NCBI GenBank assembly: GCA_025458525.1
Contig: JALOSF010000011.1
Location: 1-43,721, forward strand
DNA: 43,721 bases
Source of the DNA: Cypionkella sp.
GTDB lineage: Bacteria > Pseudomonadota > Alphaproteobacteria > Rhodobacterales > Rhodobacteraceae
Reading direction: 5' to 3'
Part shown: positions 8,652 to 16,918 of the stretch, piece after piece
Numbering within the stretch: position 1 is the stretch's first letter
Layout of the letters: each line of letters begins with the position of its first letter
The notes under the pieces: model-generated
Databases searched by the model: none
What the model was told of the DNA's origin: nothing
The model's input: only the letters and a program-made list of their open reading frames with translations
Translations under genes and position numbers: made by a program

Positions 8652-8683
8652 GTCCTGGGGGCGGCCTGTCGTGCCCCCAGGAC
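8652..8683 (+). terminator. Intercistronic hairpin after the binding-protein gene
   Basis: Perfect 11-bp inverted repeat, GTCCTGGGGGC (8652-8662) and its complement at 8673-8683, with a 10-base loop. There is no T-run after it, so it more likely stabilises the upstream mRNA or partly attenuates than fully terminates. It sits between the sugar-binding-protein gene and the first permease gene. Confidence 0.7.
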
Positions 8684-8714
8684 ACCGCTTCCTTGCCTGA
8701 AAAGGACGTAAGGC

Positions 8715-9785
8715 ATGTCATCCAAATTCCAACGCTCGAACCGCGCCGGCTGGGTGATGGCTGGCCCTGCCGCCGTGTTGATCGCGGGCTTCGTGATCTT
8801 GCCATTCTTCTTTGCGATCGCCCTGTCCTTTACCAACCAGCGGCTGATTTCGCCCAATCCGACCGAATTTGTCGGCCTTGCCAATTATCGACAGCTTCTG
8901 GGCATGGCCGTGCTGACGGTCGATCCCGTGACCGATGACGCGGGTCAGGTGGTGATGAAAGACGGCGCCCCGGAATACCCGTCGCTGCGCAGCCTGACGC
9001 GCAACAACCCGGACTATCCGCATCTGCAAGGCATGCGTGAATGGTCCAGTTTCGACTGGGGCCAATCCCGAGTTTACATCCTGGCGCGCGATGTGGTTTT
9101 CCTGACGGCCATCGTCAACACGTTCATCTTCGTGATCATCGTGGCGCCGGTGCAAGCCGGGCTGGCGCTTGGCCTTGCCCTTCTGATCAATCAGCGGATG
9201 CGCGGCATCAACATCTTCCGCGCGTTCTATTTCATGCCGGTTGTCGTGTCGATCGTGGTCGTGTCGCTGTTGTGGCGGTTCATCTATGACGGCGACTCGG
9301 GCCTTTTGAACAACCTTCTGGGCGCGATCAGCTTTGGTGCCATCCCGCCGGTTGATTGGTTGGGAAATCCCTCCACCGCGCTGGGCGCCATCATCGCGAT
9401 GTCGATCTGGCAGGCGGTGGGCTTTCACATGGTAATCTGGCTCTCGGGCCTGCAAACCATCAGCCCCACGCTCTACGAGGCGGGCGCCATCGAAGGCGCC
9501 AGCAAGTGGCAGACCTTTCGCTACATCACCTGGCCGGGGCTGCGCAATACGGCCGTGTTGGTGCTGATCGTGATCACCATGCAGGCCTTTGCCCTGTTCG
9601 CGCAGATTGATGTCATGACGAATGGCGGCCCGCTCGACAGCACGCAGACCATCGTCTTTCAGGCCATCGAACGCGGCTATGGCAAGCAGGATATCTCGGG
9701 CGGGTCAGCCATTTCGGTGATCCTGTTCGTGATCGTGCTGTCGATTTCCCTGATTCAACGCTGGCTGACACGGGAGCGCACGTAA
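8715..9785 (+). CDS. Sugar ABC transporter permease (MalF/UgpA type)
   Basis: This is an inner-membrane permease, 356 residues, six or more TM helices. TM1 starts near residue 12 (AGWVMAGPAAVLIAGFVILP). A periplasmic insertion of roughly 75 residues at about 60-125 sits between TM1 and TM2, longer than in the smallest family members. The ATPase-contacting EAA loop is clear: EAGAIEGASKWQTFRYITWP. The last helix and LTRERT tail close the protein. It is followed with no gap by the second permease gene (stop 9783-9785, ATG 9786), so the two are translated together. Start is the ATG at 8715 after AAGGACG. Confidence 0.94.
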   Translation: MSSKFQRSNRAGWVMAGPAAVLIAGFVILPFFFAIALSFTNQRLISPNPTEFVGLANYRQLLGMAVLTVDPVTDDAGQVVMKDGAPEYPSLRSLTRNNPDYPHLQGMREWSSFDWGQSRVYILARDVVFLTAIVNTFIFVIIVAPVQAGLALGLALLINQRMRGINIFRAFYFMPVVVSIVVVSLLWRFIYDGDSGLLNNLLGAISFGAIPPVDWLGNPSTALGAIIAMSIWQAVGFHMVIWLSGLQTISPTLYEAGAIEGASKWQTFRYITWPGLRNTAVLVLIVITMQAFALFAQIDVMTNGGPLDSTQTIVFQAIERGYGKQDISGGSAISVILFVIVLSISLIQRWLTRERT

Positions 9786-10664
9786 ATGGCCGCCATTTCC
9801 GCCGACAACCACGGCCTGCGCCTTGCGGTGCGCTATGCCGTTCTGATCCTGATCGCCATCATCTTTGTCTTTCCGTTGGTGTTCATGCTGATGTCCAGCC
9901 TGAAGCCAGACCAGCAATTGCTGCAAGACACGGCAAGTCTGCGGGCCTTTCTGCCGGTGGGGGATATCTCGCTGGCCAATTACAGCGCGGCTTTTGACCG
10001 GGCGCCCGTGACCCTGTTCATCTTCAATTCGGTTGTGGTGACGGGCATCACGGTGGTGCTGTCGCTGCTGGTCTGCTCGATGGCGGCCTTTGCCTTCGTC
10101 TTTATCGGCTGGAGGGGGCGCGAGTTCCTGCTTACGGTGATCCTTGCCACCTTGATCGTCCCGTTCGAGACGATCGCGATCCCCTTGTTGCTGATTGCCT
10201 CCAAGCTGCCGTCCATCGGTCTGGACGGGCTCAGCACCGGCTGGCTCAACAGCTATCATGTCCAAATCGTGCCCTTCATCGCCGATGGGCTGACCGTCTT
10301 TCTGTTCGTTCAATATTTCAAGGACTTGCCTTCAGAGTTGATCGAAGCAGCCAGGGTCGAGGGCGCAAGCTGGCCGCAGATCTATCGCCGGATCGTGATG
10401 CCGCTTGCCGGCCCGGTGCTGGCGACCGCCGCCATCCTCAAGTTTCTGGCGATGTATAACCAATACCTCTGGCCACTCATGGTGGTGCAAGAGGAAGGCT
10501 ACCGCCCGGTGATGGTGGGGCTGCAATACTTCTTCCAACAGAACGTCGCCTGGGGCGAGGTCATGGCCTATTTGTCCATGATCACCGTCCCCGTGCTGGC
10601 CTTCTACCTTTACCTGCAACGCGCCTTCATCGCGTCGATCGCCTCGACCGGTGTGAAGGGTTGA
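9786..10664 (+). CDS. Sugar ABC transporter permease (MalG/UgpE type)
   Basis: This is the second inner-membrane permease of the sugar importer, 292 residues. It has the MalG-like N-terminus with the VFPLVFMLMSSLKPDQQLL segment after TM1, and the EAA loop EAARVEGASWPQIYRRIVMP near residue 190. Six TM helices can be counted. It starts directly after the stop of the upstream permease and is followed 12 bases later by the glycosidase gene. It would form a heterodimer with the 8715-9785 product, driven by the ATPase at 11674. Confidence 0.94.
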   Translation: MAAISADNHGLRLAVRYAVLILIAIIFVFPLVFMLMSSLKPDQQLLQDTASLRAFLPVGDISLANYSAAFDRAPVTLFIFNSVVVTGITVVLSLLVCSMAAFAFVFIGWRGREFLLTVILATLIVPFETIAIPLLLIASKLPSIGLDGLSTGWLNSYHVQIVPFIADGLTVFLFVQYFKDLPSELIEAARVEGASWPQIYRRIVMPLAGPVLATAAILKFLAMYNQYLWPLMVVQEEGYRPVMVGLQYFFQQNVAWGEVMAYLSMITVPVLAFYLYLQRAFIASIASTGVKG

Positions 10665-10676
10665 ACGGAGATACTC

Positions 10677-11669
10677 ATGGTAATCGCAATCGACGGCAAA
10701 TGGATCTGGGACAGCTGGTATTTCAACGACGGACAGAAATGGCACGGCTATTTCCTTCAGGCGGATCAAAGCCTCGGTGATCCCGACCTGCGCCATTTCA
10801 ACGTAAGCCAGGGCCATGCGGTCAGCAGCGATCTGGTGAACTGGACCCATCTTGGCACCATGCTGCGCCCGTCCCAGACGCCCGCCTGGGATGACTACAC
10901 GACCTGGACGGGATCTGTGCTGCGCGATGACGCGGGCGGCTGGCATCTGTTCTACACCGGCGCCACGCGGGCCGAAGCGGGGCTTTATCAGAGGATCGGC
11001 CACGCCATCTCGACCGATGGGCACATGTGGCAGCGGGTGAACGGGGGGCTGTGCCTTGATCTGACCGGGCCTGTCGCTGACCTTTACGAAAAGGACCATA
11101 TGGTCGGCCATTGGCATGACCGGGCGATGCGCGATCCTTGGGTGATGCGCGACCCTGATGGCGACGGCTGGCTGATGTATTTCACCGCACGAGCTCCGGG
11201 CATTGACGAACCGAATGCTGGCGGCGCGATCGGCTTTGCCACCTCGCCCGACCTCATGACATGGACGCTTCAGCCGCCTGTTTTCGTCGGGGGCTTTGGT
11301 CAGCTTGAGGTGCCGCAAGTGTTTCAGGTGGGGGATCGCTGGTATTGCCTGTTCTGCACCTCGGGCTTTCATTGGTCCGAGGCTTACCGGGCCTCAAACC
11401 CGCAACGCCCCGTGACCGGCACGCACTATCTGATCGCCGATCATCCGCGCGGGCCTTGGCGGGTTGCCCCCGGCCCGTTCCTGGACGGCGACGAGCCCTG
11501 TCGCCGCTATGCCGCGCGCATCGTGCAGACAGGGCACGGCTTGCAGATCCTTGGCTTTGCCGATGGCGGCAAGGACAGGTTCGGCGGCTATGTGATGGAC
11601 CCCGAACCCGTGCAGGTCGGCGCCGACGGCCTGCTGCGGGTGGTTCCCCTCTCGCAAGCGGCGGAGTAG
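10677..11669 (+). CDS. Short cytoplasmic GH32/GH68-like five-bladed beta-propeller glycosidase
   Basis: This 330-residue protein shows the three catalytic motifs of clan GH-J: a WDSW nucleophile motif (Asp12), an RDP motif (Arg152-Asp153-Pro154) and an EVP motif in place of the usual ECP (Glu211, general acid). Tryptophan-rich blade repeats run throughout (for example SSDLVNWTHLG, FATSPDLMTWTLQP). It has no signal peptide and lacks the C-terminal beta-sandwich of full GH32 invertases, which are nearer 450-500 residues. Placed between permease and ATPase genes, it probably hydrolyses the imported sugar inside the cell, plausibly a fructosyl oligosaccharide or sucrose-like glycoside. Start ATG follows GGAG by six bases. 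Substrate is inferred from clan only. Confidence 0.8.
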   Translation: MVIAIDGKWIWDSWYFNDGQKWHGYFLQADQSLGDPDLRHFNVSQGHAVSSDLVNWTHLGTMLRPSQTPAWDDYTTWTGSVLRDDAGGWHLFYTGATRAEAGLYQRIGHAISTDGHMWQRVNGGLCLDLTGPVADLYEKDHMVGHWHDRAMRDPWVMRDPDGDGWLMYFTARAPGIDEPNAGGAIGFATSPDLMTWTLQPPVFVGGFGQLEVPQVFQVGDRWYCLFCTSGFHWSEAYRASNPQRPVTGTHYLIADHPRGPWRVAPGPFLDGDEPCRRYAARIVQTGHGLQILGFADGGKDRFGGYVMDPEPVQVGADGLLRVVPLSQAAE

Positions 11670-11673
11670 GGCC

Positions 11674-12741
11674 ATGGCCGCCATCACCCTGACAGGGCTC
11701 AAGAAAAGCTATGGCCAAGCGCATGTCATAAAGGGCGTGGACATCAGCATTGCCGATGGCGAATTCTGCGTCTTTGTCGGCCCGTCCGGCTGTCGCAAAT
11801 CCACGCTGCTTCGCATGATCGCGGGGCTGGAGGACATAAGCGGTGGCACGCTGGACATTGGCGGGCGGGTGGTCAACGACCTGCCACCCAAGGATCGCGG
11901 CGTTGCGATGGTGTTTCAGTCCTATGCCATCTTTCCGCATATGACGGTGCGGGAAAACGTGGCCTTCGGCTTGACCATCGCCGGCGATGACAAGGCGACA
12001 AAGGACGCAAAGGTGGCCGAGGCGGCGCGTATTCTTCAGATGGAACATCTGCTGGACCGCCGCCCCAGCCAGCTGTCGGGCGGGCAGCGTCAGCGGGTCG
12101 CGATCGGCCGGGCCATCGTGCGCAAGCCAGAGGTGTTCCTGTTCGACGAGCCGCTGTCAAACCTTGATGCGGCCCTGCGCATGGACATGCGGATGGAGAT
12201 CGGCAAGCTGCATAAATCTTTGGGCGCGACCATGATTTATGTGACGCATGATCAGGTCGAGGCGATGACCTTGGCCGACAAGATCGTGGTGCTGAAAGAC
12301 GGGCTGGTGCAGCAGATCGGCAGCCCGATGGAGCTTTATCACAACCCGGCCAATGCCTTTGTCGCGGGGTTTCTGGGCGCGCCGTCGATGAACTTTCTGG
12401 AGGTCGAGGTGCTTTCCGTCGGCAATGGCGCGGCGGTGGTGCGCAATGGCGCGCTCGAAGCGGTGACGGTTCCCGTGCGCGCGGGAACCCCGCGTCCGGG
12501 CCAGCGCGCACAGCTTGGTATCCGCCCGCAATACCTTGCCCCTGCGCCAGCGGGCGAGGCAGGGCAGTTGCGCGGCACTGTCATTCTGACCGAACGGCTG
12601 GGAAGCGAGACGGTGCTGGAGCTGCAATTGCCCGACAGCACACGCCTTATCGCGGCCCTGACACGGGATGCGGTCTTTGACCTTGGCACGGTGGTGAACC
12701 TGACCTTCGATCCGGCCATGACGCATCTTTTTGCCGAATGA
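11674..12741 (+). CDS. Sugar ABC transporter ATPase (MalK/UgpC type) with Arg in Walker A
   Basis: This is the cytoplasmic ATPase of the sugar importer, 355 residues. Nucleotide-binding domain about 1-235: Walker A at 36-44, signature LSGGQRQRVAIGRAI, Walker B VFLFDEPLSNLDA and switch His in YVTHDQ. A C-terminal TOBE/OB regulatory domain follows (about 236-355). It lacks nothing in length. The odd point is the Walker A: it reads GPSGCRKST where the family has GPSGCGKST, with Arg41 (CGC at 11794-11796) in place of the glycine next to the catalytic lysine, a one-base change from GGC. It starts four bases after the glycosidase gene and is the last gene of the operon. Confidence 0.93.
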   Translation: MAAITLTGLKKSYGQAHVIKGVDISIADGEFCVFVGPSGCRKSTLLRMIAGLEDISGGTLDIGGRVVNDLPPKDRGVAMVFQSYAIFPHMTVRENVAFGLTIAGDDKATKDAKVAEAARILQMEHLLDRRPSQLSGGQRQRVAIGRAIVRKPEVFLFDEPLSNLDAALRMDMRMEIGKLHKSLGATMIYVTHDQVEAMTLADKIVVLKDGLVQQIGSPMELYHNPANAFVAGFLGAPSMNFLEVEVLSVGNGAAVVRNGALEAVTVPVRAGTPRPGQRAQLGIRPQYLAPAPAGEAGQLRGTVILTERLGSETVLELQLPDSTRLIAALTRDAVFDLGTVVNLTFDPAMTHLFAE

Positions 12742-12769
12742 CCAGAACGATGCTGCCGTCTTGTCTGAT

Positions 12770-12795
12770 CCGGGGCGCCTGATCTGGCGCCCCGG
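12770..12795. terminator. Strong hairpin, probable bidirectional terminator
   Basis: Perfect 10-bp GC-rich inverted repeat CCGGGGCGCC / GGCGCCCCGG with a TGATCT loop, lying between the convergent ATPase gene (ends 12741) and old yellow enzyme gene (ends 12809). There is no clear T-run on either side, so it is an atypical intrinsic terminator; position and stem strength are the evidence. Confidence 0.6.
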
Positions 12796-12808
12796 TCGAT
12801 GCAGCGGG

Positions 12809-13894
12809 TCAGGCCGCGGAGAGTGCGGGATAGTCGGTATAGCCCTCGGCCCCGCCGCCATAAAGCGTTGCGGGGTTCATCTCGGCCAGTGCGGCCCCTG
12901 ATTTCAGACGCTCGACCAGATCGGGGTTGGCGATGAAGGGGCGGCCAAAGGCGACAAGATCGGCTGCATTGGCATTGAGACGGGCCTTGGCCAGATCAAG
13001 ATCATAGCCATTGTTGGCGATGTAGGTGCCCGAAAACCGCTTCCGCAAGCTGGCAAAGTCAAAGGGTGCCACATCGCGCGGTCCGCCTGTCGCGCCTTCG
13101 ACCACATGCAGATACACAAGGCCAAGCGCGTTCAGCTGATCGACGATATAGTCGAACTGTGCCTGCGGATCGCTGGAGGAGACGCCATTGGCGGGCGAGA
13201 CGGGCGAAATGCGGATGCCCGTCCGCTCGGCGCCGATCTCGGCGCTGACGGCTTTGGCAACCTCGACCATAAGGCGCGCGCGGTTTTCGACCGACCCGCC
13301 ATAGGCATCGGTGCGGTGGTTCGCGCCGTCTTTTGCGAACTGGTCCAAAAGATAGCCGTTTGCGCCATGAACCTCGACCCCGTCAAAGCCTGCCGCAATG
13401 GCATTTGCGGCCGCCTGGCGGAAGTCGGCGACGATGCCCGGGATTTCGTCCAGCCTCAGGGCGCGCGGCATCGACGTGTCGTTGAAGCCGTTGTTGACAA
13501 AGGTCTTTGTCCCCGCCGGGATGGCCGAAGGCGCCACGGGCGCGGCCCCGCCCGGTTGCAGATCGACATGAGAGACGCGGCCCACATGCCAGATCTGCAA
13601 GAAAATCCGCCCGCCTTTTGCATGAACCGCATCGGTGACGGCACGCCAGCCTGCAATTTGCTCGGGCGTATAGATGCCGGGCGTATCCTGATAGCCCTGT
13701 GCCTGAGGCGAAACCTGCGTCGCCTCGGCGATGATCAGCCCCGCGCTGGCGCGTTGCGCGTAATACTCGGCCGCGTGCGGCCCCGGCACAAGACCGGCGG
13801 CGGCGCGGTTGCGGGTCAGGGGGGCCATCACGACCCGGTTTGCCAGGGTGAGCGACCCAAGCTCATAGGGTTCGAAAAGGGTGGTCTCGGTCAT
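12809..13894 (-). CDS. Old yellow enzyme, NemA/OPR-type alkene reductase
   Basis: This is an FMN-dependent ene-reductase, 361 residues, cytoplasmic, using NAD(P)H to reduce activated C=C bonds or nitro and maleimide compounds. Features: N-terminal LFEPYELGSLTLANRVVMAP with the LTRNRA loop, QIWHVGR near residue 100, the substrate-binding His/Asn pair in VEVHGANGYLLDQF, TDAYGGSVENRARL, and a C-terminal FMN phosphate site at FGRPFIANPDL. I take the ATG at 13894 (MTETTLFEP); an upstream in-frame ATG would add 58 unrelated residues. It is transcribed away from the 275-base region upstream that carries two palindromes. Its physiological substrate is unknown. Confidence 0.93.
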   Translation of the reverse strand: MTETTLFEPYELGSLTLANRVVMAPLTRNRAAAGLVPGPHAAEYYAQRASAGLIIAEATQVSPQAQGYQDTPGIYTPEQIAGWRAVTDAVHAKGGRIFLQIWHVGRVSHVDLQPGGAAPVAPSAIPAGTKTFVNNGFNDTSMPRALRLDEIPGIVADFRQAAANAIAAGFDGVEVHGANGYLLDQFAKDGANHRTDAYGGSVENRARLMVEVAKAVSAEIGAERTGIRISPVSPANGVSSSDPQAQFDYIVDQLNALGLVYLHVVEGATGGPRDVAPFDFASLRKRFSGTYIANNGYDLDLAKARLNANAADLVAFGRPFIANPDLVERLKSGAALAEMNPATLYGGGAEGYTDYPALSAA

Positions 13895-14169
13895 TGGTCT
13901 TCTTTCTCTTGTTTCGGTCATCCCGCCTGTGGGGATGCAAAGACGCCAGTCGCGCGGGTGGCAAAACTGCTCTGCCACCAGTGCCGTCTTGGTCAGCAAA
14001 GCCGGCAAGCCTGCCGTGCCATCTGCCCCTTGCAAGGGGTTGGCCCGGCGTTGCGTGGCATGGTCCATGCCCTTGGCACGGGGATCGCTGCGCTGCGTCT
14101 TGCACAGGGATATGTGTCAGCGATCGTGCGGATGCAATGCGCCCGCCGTCAGATTTCTTGGCAACCGGG
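13895..14169. promoter_or_regulatory. Gene-free stretch upstream of the old yellow enzyme gene with two palindromes
   Basis: No credible gene here. Two perfect palindromes stand out: CCCCTTGCAAGGGG at 14026-14039 and GGCATGGTCCATGCC at 14057-14071 (6-bp arms, 3-base centre). They are 132-178 bases upstream of the old yellow enzyme start and could be operators of an unlinked repressor; they could also be chance or structural repeats downstream of the ferric-reductase-like gene, which ends at 14170. Confidence 0.35.
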
Positions 14170-14802
14170 TCACCCGTCGGTTTGCCGGGCCTTGCCTTGC
14201 CCCGTGACCGACCCCCAAGGCCCCGGGCGCAGGCGTCGGAGCAAGGCCAGCGTGGTGGCGAGGGCGACCAGCAGGCAAAGCATGGCTTTCGTGATCGGTT
14301 CCATTGTGCCGATGATGGGCAGTGCATGGGCAAGGCTTCCCGCAACGAACACGGCCGCCAGCGTCCCGTGCAGCAGGCGCCAGTGGCGCGGCGCGATACG
14401 GCGGCGGAACAGGGCAAGGCCCGTGATCGCCACAAGCGCCCACAGGGCAAACACCCCCCAAAGCGAAAACAGCGTCGGTGCCCGCAGCAGCAAGGCATCG
14501 GCCATGTCTTGCGGGCTGGTCAGCCATAGCCCGAGGATGTGCAAGCCCACCAACGCGGCCAGCGCGCCGCCTGTCCAGCGATGCAGATGGCGCGCGCGCG
14601 GTGCCGACAGTGGCAACAGCCCCGCGATCAACAACGCCTGAGGCAACAGCAAGGCCAGGGCGACGACGCCGGAAAAACCACCCACCACATAGACCGCATC
14701 ACGATAGGCCATGTAGGGGCTGGCAATGGTAAAGCCGATCGGCAGCACAAGGGCTGCCGCCACCCCCGACCAGATCAGGTTCCTGCGCAGACGCGGTGTC
14801 AT
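14170..14802 (-). CDS. Ferric-reductase-like transmembrane protein
   Basis: This is a 210-residue integral membrane protein with about six hydrophobic helices and four helix-embedded histidines in the arrangement of the ferric reductase / YedZ-type heme b fold: His near HRWTGG and LVGLHILGLW in one pair of helices, and HWRLLHGTL and SLAHALPI in the next. That suggests two b hemes carrying electrons across the membrane. It lies 11 bases downstream of the exported intradiol-fold protein gene, on the same strand, so the two probably act together in the membrane and periplasm. No FAD/NAD domain is fused, so the electron donor is not evident. The ATG at 14802 has no clear ribosome binding site and may be coupled to the upstream gene. 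Confidence 0.82.
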   Translation of the reverse strand: MTPRLRRNLIWSGVAAALVLPIGFTIASPYMAYRDAVYVVGGFSGVVALALLLPQALLIAGLLPLSAPRARHLHRWTGGALAALVGLHILGLWLTSPQDMADALLLRAPTLFSLWGVFALWALVAITGLALFRRRIAPRHWRLLHGTLAAVFVAGSLAHALPIIGTMEPITKAMLCLLVALATTLALLRRLRPGPWGSVTGQGKARQTDG

Positions 14803-14813
14803 GCGGTGGGCGG

Positions 14814-15296
14814 TCAGGCGGGTTGCAGGACGAAGTGCGCCTCGAGCGATGTTGCGTTGCGATCGGTCAGGATCGGACGCAGGAACACCGTCTCAAACTC
14901 GCCGCTGTCATAGGCAAGATGCGCATGTGGCTGACCAAAGGTCGGCACGATCTGCGGCATTTCCAGCCGAAAGACCCCATTGGCATCCGTCAGGGTGGCG
15001 CCATGGCTTTGCGGGTCTTGTTCGCGCCCCTCGGTGGTATGAGCCCAGATCTGGATGCGCTGCCCGGCCAGAGGGGCGCCGTCGCCCGCGCGGCGCACGG
15101 TGCCCGACATCCAGAATCCCCCGCCACCGATGCGCTCCACAATGGGCGCGCCGGGGCGATAATTGTTGGCGCCGCCCCGCATCGTGACGGTCGGTGCCCA
15201 ATCCTGCGCCTGAACCAGACGCCCGGTCGGGCCAAGCGCCAGCGCCGCGCCGGCAGCAATCAGGAATTTGCGTCTTGCGACCATGGCAACAGACAT
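14814..15296 (-). CDS. Exported intradiol-dioxygenase-fold protein
   Basis: This 160-residue protein has a twin-arginine-like signal (VARRKFLIAAGAALALG) and then a beta-sandwich segment resembling the intradiol ring-cleavage dioxygenase fold: GFWMSGTVRRAGDGAPLAG, QRIQIWAHTTEG, a TLTDANGVFRLEMP turn, and the H-x-H motif in GQPHAHLAY. In true dioxygenases iron is bound by two Tyr and two His; here the His pair is kept but I see no obvious Tyr pair, so ring cleavage is doubtful. Paired with the heme membrane protein downstream, it may be a periplasmic metal-binding redox partner. ATG at 15296 is preceded by GGAAGGA; upstream in-frame sequence is unlike a signal peptide. Confidence 0.7.
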   Translation of the reverse strand: MSVAMVARRKFLIAAGAALALGPTGRLVQAQDWAPTVTMRGGANNYRPGAPIVERIGGGGFWMSGTVRRAGDGAPLAGQRIQIWAHTTEGREQDPQSHGATLTDANGVFRLEMPQIVPTFGQPHAHLAYDSGEFETVFLRPILTDRNATSLEAHFVLQPA

Positions 15297-15562
15297 GAAC
15301 CATCCTTCCTTCAGCTTGTGTGCCCATATTGTCGCTCTGATATAGCACTGCGCGCAAAAGGGCCTGATCACATTTGATCCAGCGTCGGATGTCATGCCCC
15401 GCTGCCGCCTGCGATCTGGTCCCTATCTGCGGGTGTTTGTGCCGGTGACGGCCGGCGCCGTCCACGGTTGTCATGGACTGGTGGGGCTTTGGTGGTAAGG
15501 TGCAAGACACAGTCCCGCAGGCCCCCGCGACCAAGAATTATCGTGCGAAAGATACACAGCCA
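15297..15562. promoter_or_regulatory. Divergent intergenic region, intradiol-fold gene / chaA-like
   Basis: This 266-base gap separates two divergent genes and should hold promoters for both. I see no gene. The only structured element is a short inverted repeat, GATCA-N4-TGATC, at 15366-15379; it is too short to assign. Confidence 0.25.
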
Positions 15563-16654
15563 ATGACATCCGCATCTGCCACCCCGTGGTGGTCCTGGGC
15601 CGCACCGATGGTTGCACTTGCAACCGTGGGCTTTGCGACCATGGGACCGCACAGCGGCACATCTGCCCTTCTGGCGCTGGTTGCGGTGCCTGCCTTGTTC
15701 GCCGCGGTGTTTGCCGCCGTTCATCATGCCGAAACGGTGGCCCATCGGATCGGCCAGCCCTTTGGGTCGATCCTTCTTGCGCTTGCCGTGACGGTGATCG
15801 AGGTGTCCTTGATCGTCTCGATGCTTCTGTCCTCGGCCGAAGCGGCAAGCAGCATTGCCCGCGATACGGTTTTCGCGGCGATCATGATCGTGCTGAACGG
15901 GATTGTCGGGCTGTCCCTTTTGCTGGGCAGCCTCCGGTTTCATGAACAGAGCTTTCAGGCCCGTGGCGCGATGAAGGCGCTTGGCGTGCTGGGCACGCTT
16001 GCGGTGCTTGGGCTGGTGCTGCCGAATTACACCACGACGACCCCCGGCCCGATCTATGCGACGGCCCAGCTTGCCTTTGTCGCCGTTGTTTCTTTGGCAC
16101 TCTACGGGCTGTTCCTTTACGTGCAGACCATCCGGCACAAGGATGCGTTCCTGGAGGCCGACGCGCAAGATGATGCACAGCCGCCCATGCCGCCGGATCG
16201 GCGCAGCTTTGTGTTGGCTCTGCTGCTGTTGCCGCTTTCGCTGCTGTCTGTCGTCCTTCTGGCCGAAGTGCTTGCCCACCCGGTCGAGGATGCCATCGTC
16301 CGTCAAGGCTTTCCCGAAGCGTTGATCGGGGTGGTCATTGCCCTTGTCGTGCTGATGCCAGAGGGCCTTGCCTCGGTTCGCGCGGCGCGTGCAAACCGGC
16401 TGCAAACCAGCCTCAACCTTGCGCTCGGCTCGGCCTTGGCAAGCCTGTGCCTGACCATTCCCACGGTTGCCATCCTGTCCATCACGATGGGACAAACCCT
16501 AATCCTCGGGCTTGAGGCAGAGCATATGGTTCTGCTGATCCTGTCGCTGTTCATGGCGACGCTCACGCTTGCCTCGGGGCGCACGACCGTGTTGCAGGGC
16601 GGCATTCATCTGGTGATCTTTTTTGCCTTCCTGACCATCGCCGCGATCCCCTGA
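15563..16654 (+). CDS. chaA: ChaA-type calcium/cation:proton antiporter
   Basis: This is an inner-membrane antiporter of the CaCA superfamily, 363 residues with about eleven TM segments. The two alpha-repeats are visible: the first around ILLALAVTVIEVSLIVSMLL with its conserved glutamate, the second around IGVVIALVVLMPEGLASVRA with NRLQTSLNLALGSALAS after it. Repeat one also contains HRIGQPFGS, as in E. coli ChaA. The family exports Ca2+, Na+ or K+ in exchange for protons at high pH. I choose the ATG at 15563 (MTSASATPWW) because homologues begin near here; the ATG at 15473 would add 30 residues. Only a weak ribosome binding site is visible. It stands alone, with no operon partner. Confidence 0.9.
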   Translation: MTSASATPWWSWAAPMVALATVGFATMGPHSGTSALLALVAVPALFAAVFAAVHHAETVAHRIGQPFGSILLALAVTVIEVSLIVSMLLSSAEAASSIARDTVFAAIMIVLNGIVGLSLLLGSLRFHEQSFQARGAMKALGVLGTLAVLGLVLPNYTTTTPGPIYATAQLAFVAVVSLALYGLFLYVQTIRHKDAFLEADAQDDAQPPMPPDRRSFVLALLLLPLSLLSVVLLAEVLAHPVEDAIVRQGFPEALIGVVIALVVLMPEGLASVRAARANRLQTSLNLALGSALASLCLTIPTVAILSITMGQTLILGLEAEHMVLLILSLFMATLTLASGRTTVLQGGIHLVIFFAFLTIAAIP

Positions 16655-16847
16655 TCGCCGTGCGGACGGGCGGGGCGGATGGCCCCTGTCCCCACCCCGG
16701 CGCCGCATCACGCCGGCCCTGCAAGAGCGGTTGGGCGCGGCCAGACCGCCCGGCACGCGCCGGACTTGGGCGACGGTCTTGCTTGCCTTTTTGGGCGCCG
16801 CGGGCTGCCTGCGCTCTTGACTTGCGGTCGAAGGGGTCGCAAAAATT

Positions 16848-16871
16848 GTGCGCAATAAAAACAAGTGTTCG
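16848..16871 (+). promoter_or_regulatory. IclR/PcaR-type operator a, upstream of the M20 gene
   Basis: Core 15-mer GTGCGCAATAAAAAC at 16848-16862, then four bases and the inverted half-site GTTCG at 16867-16871. It ends 47 bases upstream of the M20 start. A possible -35 (TTGACT, 16817-16822) lies just upstream, which would put the -10 region against the operator. The remainder of the 264-base gap 16655-16918 shows no gene. This copy is the weakest on its left side. Confidence 0.65.
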
Positions 16872-16918
16872 ATTTTTGATGAATCGGCGCACACTTCTGC
16901 TTGGAAAAGGTCAGGTTC

